Origin: JADJWR01 sp964610575
GTDB taxonomy: Bacteria > Pseudomonadota > Gammaproteobacteria > Burkholderiales > Burkholderiaceae_F
Assembly: GCA_964610575.1 (NCBI GenBank)
Contig: CAZSYX010000005.1
Location: 23,770-87,769 of the forward strand
Direction of reading: 5' to 3'
Length of the DNA: 64,000 nucleotides
The position numbers and the translations under genes are program-made. The notes under the pieces were generated by a model. That model made no database searches. It was not told where the DNA came from and saw only the letters and a list, made by a program, of their open reading frames with translations. This document shows, one piece after another, positions 62,173 to 64,000 of the stretch. How positions within the stretch are numbered: position 1 is the first letter of the stretch; every line of letters begins with the position of its first letter.

Positions 62173-62763
62173 AGGAGATGGGAAACGGAACAACGTGGTT
62201 GGAAGTGTGGCTTACGCAGAGCCGCCCTCGGCGGCGGAACATATCACGCGGTGGCCGTATGGCACCCTCGAAGAGCGAAGACGCCGGGCAGGGCATAGGC
62301 GCGCCCCTTGCCCTACTCCCACTCGATCATCAACGAGCCTTCTAAGCCGTTGATCTGCATTGCGCTCCACGCCGTATCGCGGAGCTTTACCGTCACTACT
62401 ACCGTCAACTTGTCAGGCACCAGCATTGGCGCGGGTTTGCGGGCGATTCGGCCAAATCTGACCTTTCGAGATCTATCGGCATCTATCGACTCCCGCGACC
62501 ATCTCCGGCACCACCGACGCGCGTCCGTGTCTGTTGGGGAACCGCCCGAGGAGGGCCGGCATCGAACGCCTTAAGCCATTGTCGCGACTCAGTTTTTCGC
62601 CAGATTTCTTACCGTCAAGGTCCGGCTCGTGCGGTGCCTGCGCCCAGCGCTTCGGATGGGCTCTCAGCCTCCAACCCTCTCCGCCCGATCATCGATCCTG
62701 GGTGCGCGCGATGAGCCCGACAGGCGCCGGGGGACACGCAAGCTCGCCCGCAACTGTCGCGAG
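62173..62763. other. Gene-poor stretch upstream of pagP-ompW and higBA
   Basis: About 590 bases have no supported gene. Sequence composition is less GC-rich than the rest, and some frames are open but look random. On the minus strand, 62426-62313 encodes a 37-residue frame (beginning MLVPDKLTV, ending GSLMIEWE) that continues upstream without start; it may be a degraded gene remnant. The promoter of the PagP-OmpW gene must be here but no clear boxes were found. An 8-base direct repeat ATCTATCG occurs twice near 62470-62490. Confidence 0.45.
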
Positions 62764-63072
62764 CTATGCAGGAGCGGCCTCACGCGGCGATACCTTGCGA
62801 GCAATGTCGCCCCGAGTGGCCAGTGTCTTCAGGTCATAGTCGGCTTGCAGCGCCAGCCACGATGCGGCATCGCCCCCGAAGTAGCGCGCCAACCGCTCGG
62901 CCGTGTCAGCAGTGACGCCGCGGCGCTCCTTCACGATCTCGTGAATACGCGTGGCAGGCACCCCCAGCGCCATGGCGAGGGCGTTCACACTCAGACTTAA
63001 CGGCACAAGATATTCCTCGCGCAACACTTCGCCAGGATGCACGGCGCGCATTCTGTTCACAACTCGCCCCAT
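62764..63072 (-). CDS. higA: HigA-type antitoxin, HTH
   Basis: This 102-residue XRE-family antitoxin begins MGRVVNRMRAVHPGEVLREEYLVPLSLSVNALAMALGVP and contains the HTH (residues 29-60) and TADTAERLARYFGGDAASWLALQADYDL, the VapI/HigA signature. It lies 13 bases after the toxin gene, the reversed (higB first) order of this family. It should neutralise the toxin and repress the operon through the palindrome upstream. An ATG 7 codons downstream (63051) is an alternative start. Confidence 0.9.
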   Translation of the reverse strand: MGRVVNRMRAVHPGEVLREEYLVPLSLSVNALAMALGVPATRIHEIVKERRGVTADTAERLARYFGGDAASWLALQADYDLKTLATRGDIARKVSPREAAPA

Positions 63073-63085
63073 CGCCACACTCCTA

Positions 63086-63364
63086 TCAGTGATAGTCCAC
63101 GATCTCGACCTGGTCCGGGCTTGCCTCGGTCCACACGAAACACACCCTCCACTGGTCATTGATACGGACGCTCCACTGGCCGGCCCGGTCGCCCCTGAGC
63201 GCTTCAAGGCGATTGCCCGGCGGCGAACGCATGAAGTCCAGCGTCTTTGCTGCGTCCAGCATCGCCAGCTTGCGGGTCGCCGCCGTCTCGATGGCGCGGA
63301 AGCGCTTCGGATGTCCACCCTCGAACAAGGCCTGCGTATCCTTGCAGCGAAAGCTCCGAATCAT
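63086..63364 (-). CDS. higB: HigB-type toxin, RelE superfamily
   Basis: This 92-residue toxin begins MIRSFRCKDTQALFEGG and has the RelE/HigB fold pattern with RKLAMLDAAKTLDFMRSPPGNRLEAL and WSVRINDQWRVCFVWTE, where the arginine and the aromatic residues fit a ribosome-dependent mRNA endonuclease. It precedes higA in the operon. The ATG at 63364 lies just downstream of a palindromic operator. Confidence 0.9.
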   Translation of the reverse strand: MIRSFRCKDTQALFEGGHPKRFRAIETAATRKLAMLDAAKTLDFMRSPPGNRLEALRGDRAGQWSVRINDQWRVCFVWTEASPDQVEIVDYH

Positions 63365-63370
63365 GTGAGC

Positions 63371-63399
63371 ATGATATTACGCTACGCGTAATACGGCAA
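63371..63399 (-). promoter_or_regulatory. Promoter/operator of higBA
   Basis: The palindrome ATTACGC-TAC-GCGTAAT at 63376-63392 (7-base arms, 3-base centre) lies 12 bases upstream of higB. On the minus strand a TTGCCG box (63394-63399) and TATCAT box (63371-63376) are separated by 17 bases, with the palindrome filling the spacer. This suits repression by HigA, as in other higBA operons. The boxes and the palindrome are seen in the sequence; repression is inferred. Confidence 0.65.
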
Positions 63400-64000
63400 G
63401 AGGGATAGCCTTCCGACGCGTCACGACGGCCCGCTGGTAGCCGCTTCGCGAAGAAGCTTCCTTGCCAACGGGCGTTCGAGGACGCGCTGCAGTCACGAAG
63501 CGAGCGTCGCCGGGCACATTGCGAACGTCGGCAACTTCGTAGTGACCGGTCGCTCGCCCGCTTCCCCTGGCCGGCAGCCCACGACCCGTTCCGGCTGTTC
63601 GCCCGGCGGCGTCGAATGCGTGCTTCGTGCTCCGAAGCTGTCAGTCCCGGCTGGCTCCAGCCTTCACTCGCCGCGCCTCAATCGCGGCCGACTGTAAATT
63701 TTTCCGACAGCCTCCCGGCACGATCCCCTGTCAAAGGACTTCGGCGGCAGCCGGCCAGATCCGGTTCTTCGTTCGCTCCTGACGCGCCATTCCGAACGAC
63801 CGGTGATGAGGTGGAGCCGACGTCGCTCGGCGGCGAGAACCAACGGCGTCCATCACTCCCGATTGTTGGCGTTCGCGATTTCGATGCTCGAGTGCGCGCC
63901 CCCTGGCGTGAGCGTCAGCTTGTCAGCGTGACGAACTGGCGCAACCGACCCGTAGCGGACATCGCGGCCGCTCTGAAGCGGACATCCCGTAACGCTCAAG
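63400..64000. other. Non-coding accessory end of the window
   Basis: About 600 bases have no supported gene on either strand. A 10-base element AGCGGACATC occurs twice at 63954-63963 and 63977-63986. An AT-rich stretch (TGTAAATTTTTCC) lies at about 63694. The sequence looks like degraded intergenic DNA, perhaps a remnant of a mobile element, but no transposase, attachment site or terminal repeat was recognised. Confidence 0.45.

Noticed and set aside
63400..64000. Integron attC or insertion-sequence end
   Set aside because: Short inverted repeats exist but none has the core-site sequences or paired terminal repeats required, and no transposase or integrase gene is present.

Overview
The window is a high-GC bacterial chromosome segment, gene-dense and operon-rich, most consistent with a betaproteobacterium (Rhodocyclales or Burkholderiales). 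The evidence is the mltG-tmk-holB-pilZ-tatD cluster, the ygfZ / DUF4936 / NRDE neighbours, a Bug-type (tripartite tricarboxylate) binding protein, a LivHMGF uptake system next to acyl-CoA enzymes, and a fused MrpAB antiporter. The genus cannot be fixed from sequence alone. I saw no rRNA, tRNA, CRISPR array or complete insertion sequence.

Region by region. (1) 1-9.3 kb: a branched-chain-amino-acid-type ABC importer (binding protein truncated by the window edge, two permeases, two ATPases), followed by a bifunctional enoyl-CoA hydratase/3-hydroxyacyl-CoA dehydrogenase, a medium-chain reductase and a short-chain dehydrogenase. This looks like uptake and beta-oxidation-type breakdown of an organic acid. 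(2) 9.4-13.0 kb: a periplasmic M16 peptidase, a thioesterase and an acetyltransferase. (3) 13.1-19.3 kb: housekeeping genes, with NRDE, DUF4936 and ygfZ divergent from mltG-tmk-holB-pilZ-tatD. (4) 19.6-26.5 kb: an orphan FixJ-like regulator, an NfeD protease with its stomatin partner, glgB, glk, a DUF2934 protein with a basic tail, and a secreted hypothetical. (5) 26.8-33.3 kb: a CPA2 antiporter, a YbdK-type ligase, a MaoC-like protein, a Bug protein and a menB-menE pair. (6) 33.5-39.2 kb: a co-directional envelope module of DUF3604 protein, small secreted protein, membrane-anchored PPIase and three HupE-like membrane proteins. (7) 39.3-43.8 kb: an HTH protein, a WS/DGAT acyltransferase, an alpha/beta hydrolase, an NAD(P)-binding protein and a carrier-protein/GNAT fusion. 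(8) 43.8-50.8 kb: a Ca/Na exchanger followed by the Mrp antiporter genes AB-C-D-E-F-G, one minus-strand operon. (9) 51-54.6 kb: a YqjD/YqjE/YqjK-like envelope trio in operon with a MASE1 histidine kinase and a FixJ-type regulator. (10) 54.8-62.2 kb: purT, a NarL-type regulator convergent with a hybrid kinase, ldcA, a tadA with an N-terminal extension, and an outer-membrane protein that appears to join PagP to OmpW. (11) 62.2-64 kb: gene-poor, less GC-rich accessory sequence with a higBA toxin-antitoxin pair.

The most unusual items are the apparent PagP-OmpW double beta-barrel fusion (60925-62172), the carrier-protein/GNAT fusion (42986-43777), a LivG/LivF pair whose sequence departures would fall in the same composite ATP site, an insertion-like event that duplicated the start of livF, the N-terminally extended TadA, and a cluster of four tight hairpins at 28.13-28.26 kb. 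All functional calls come from reading motifs by eye; no database search was run.
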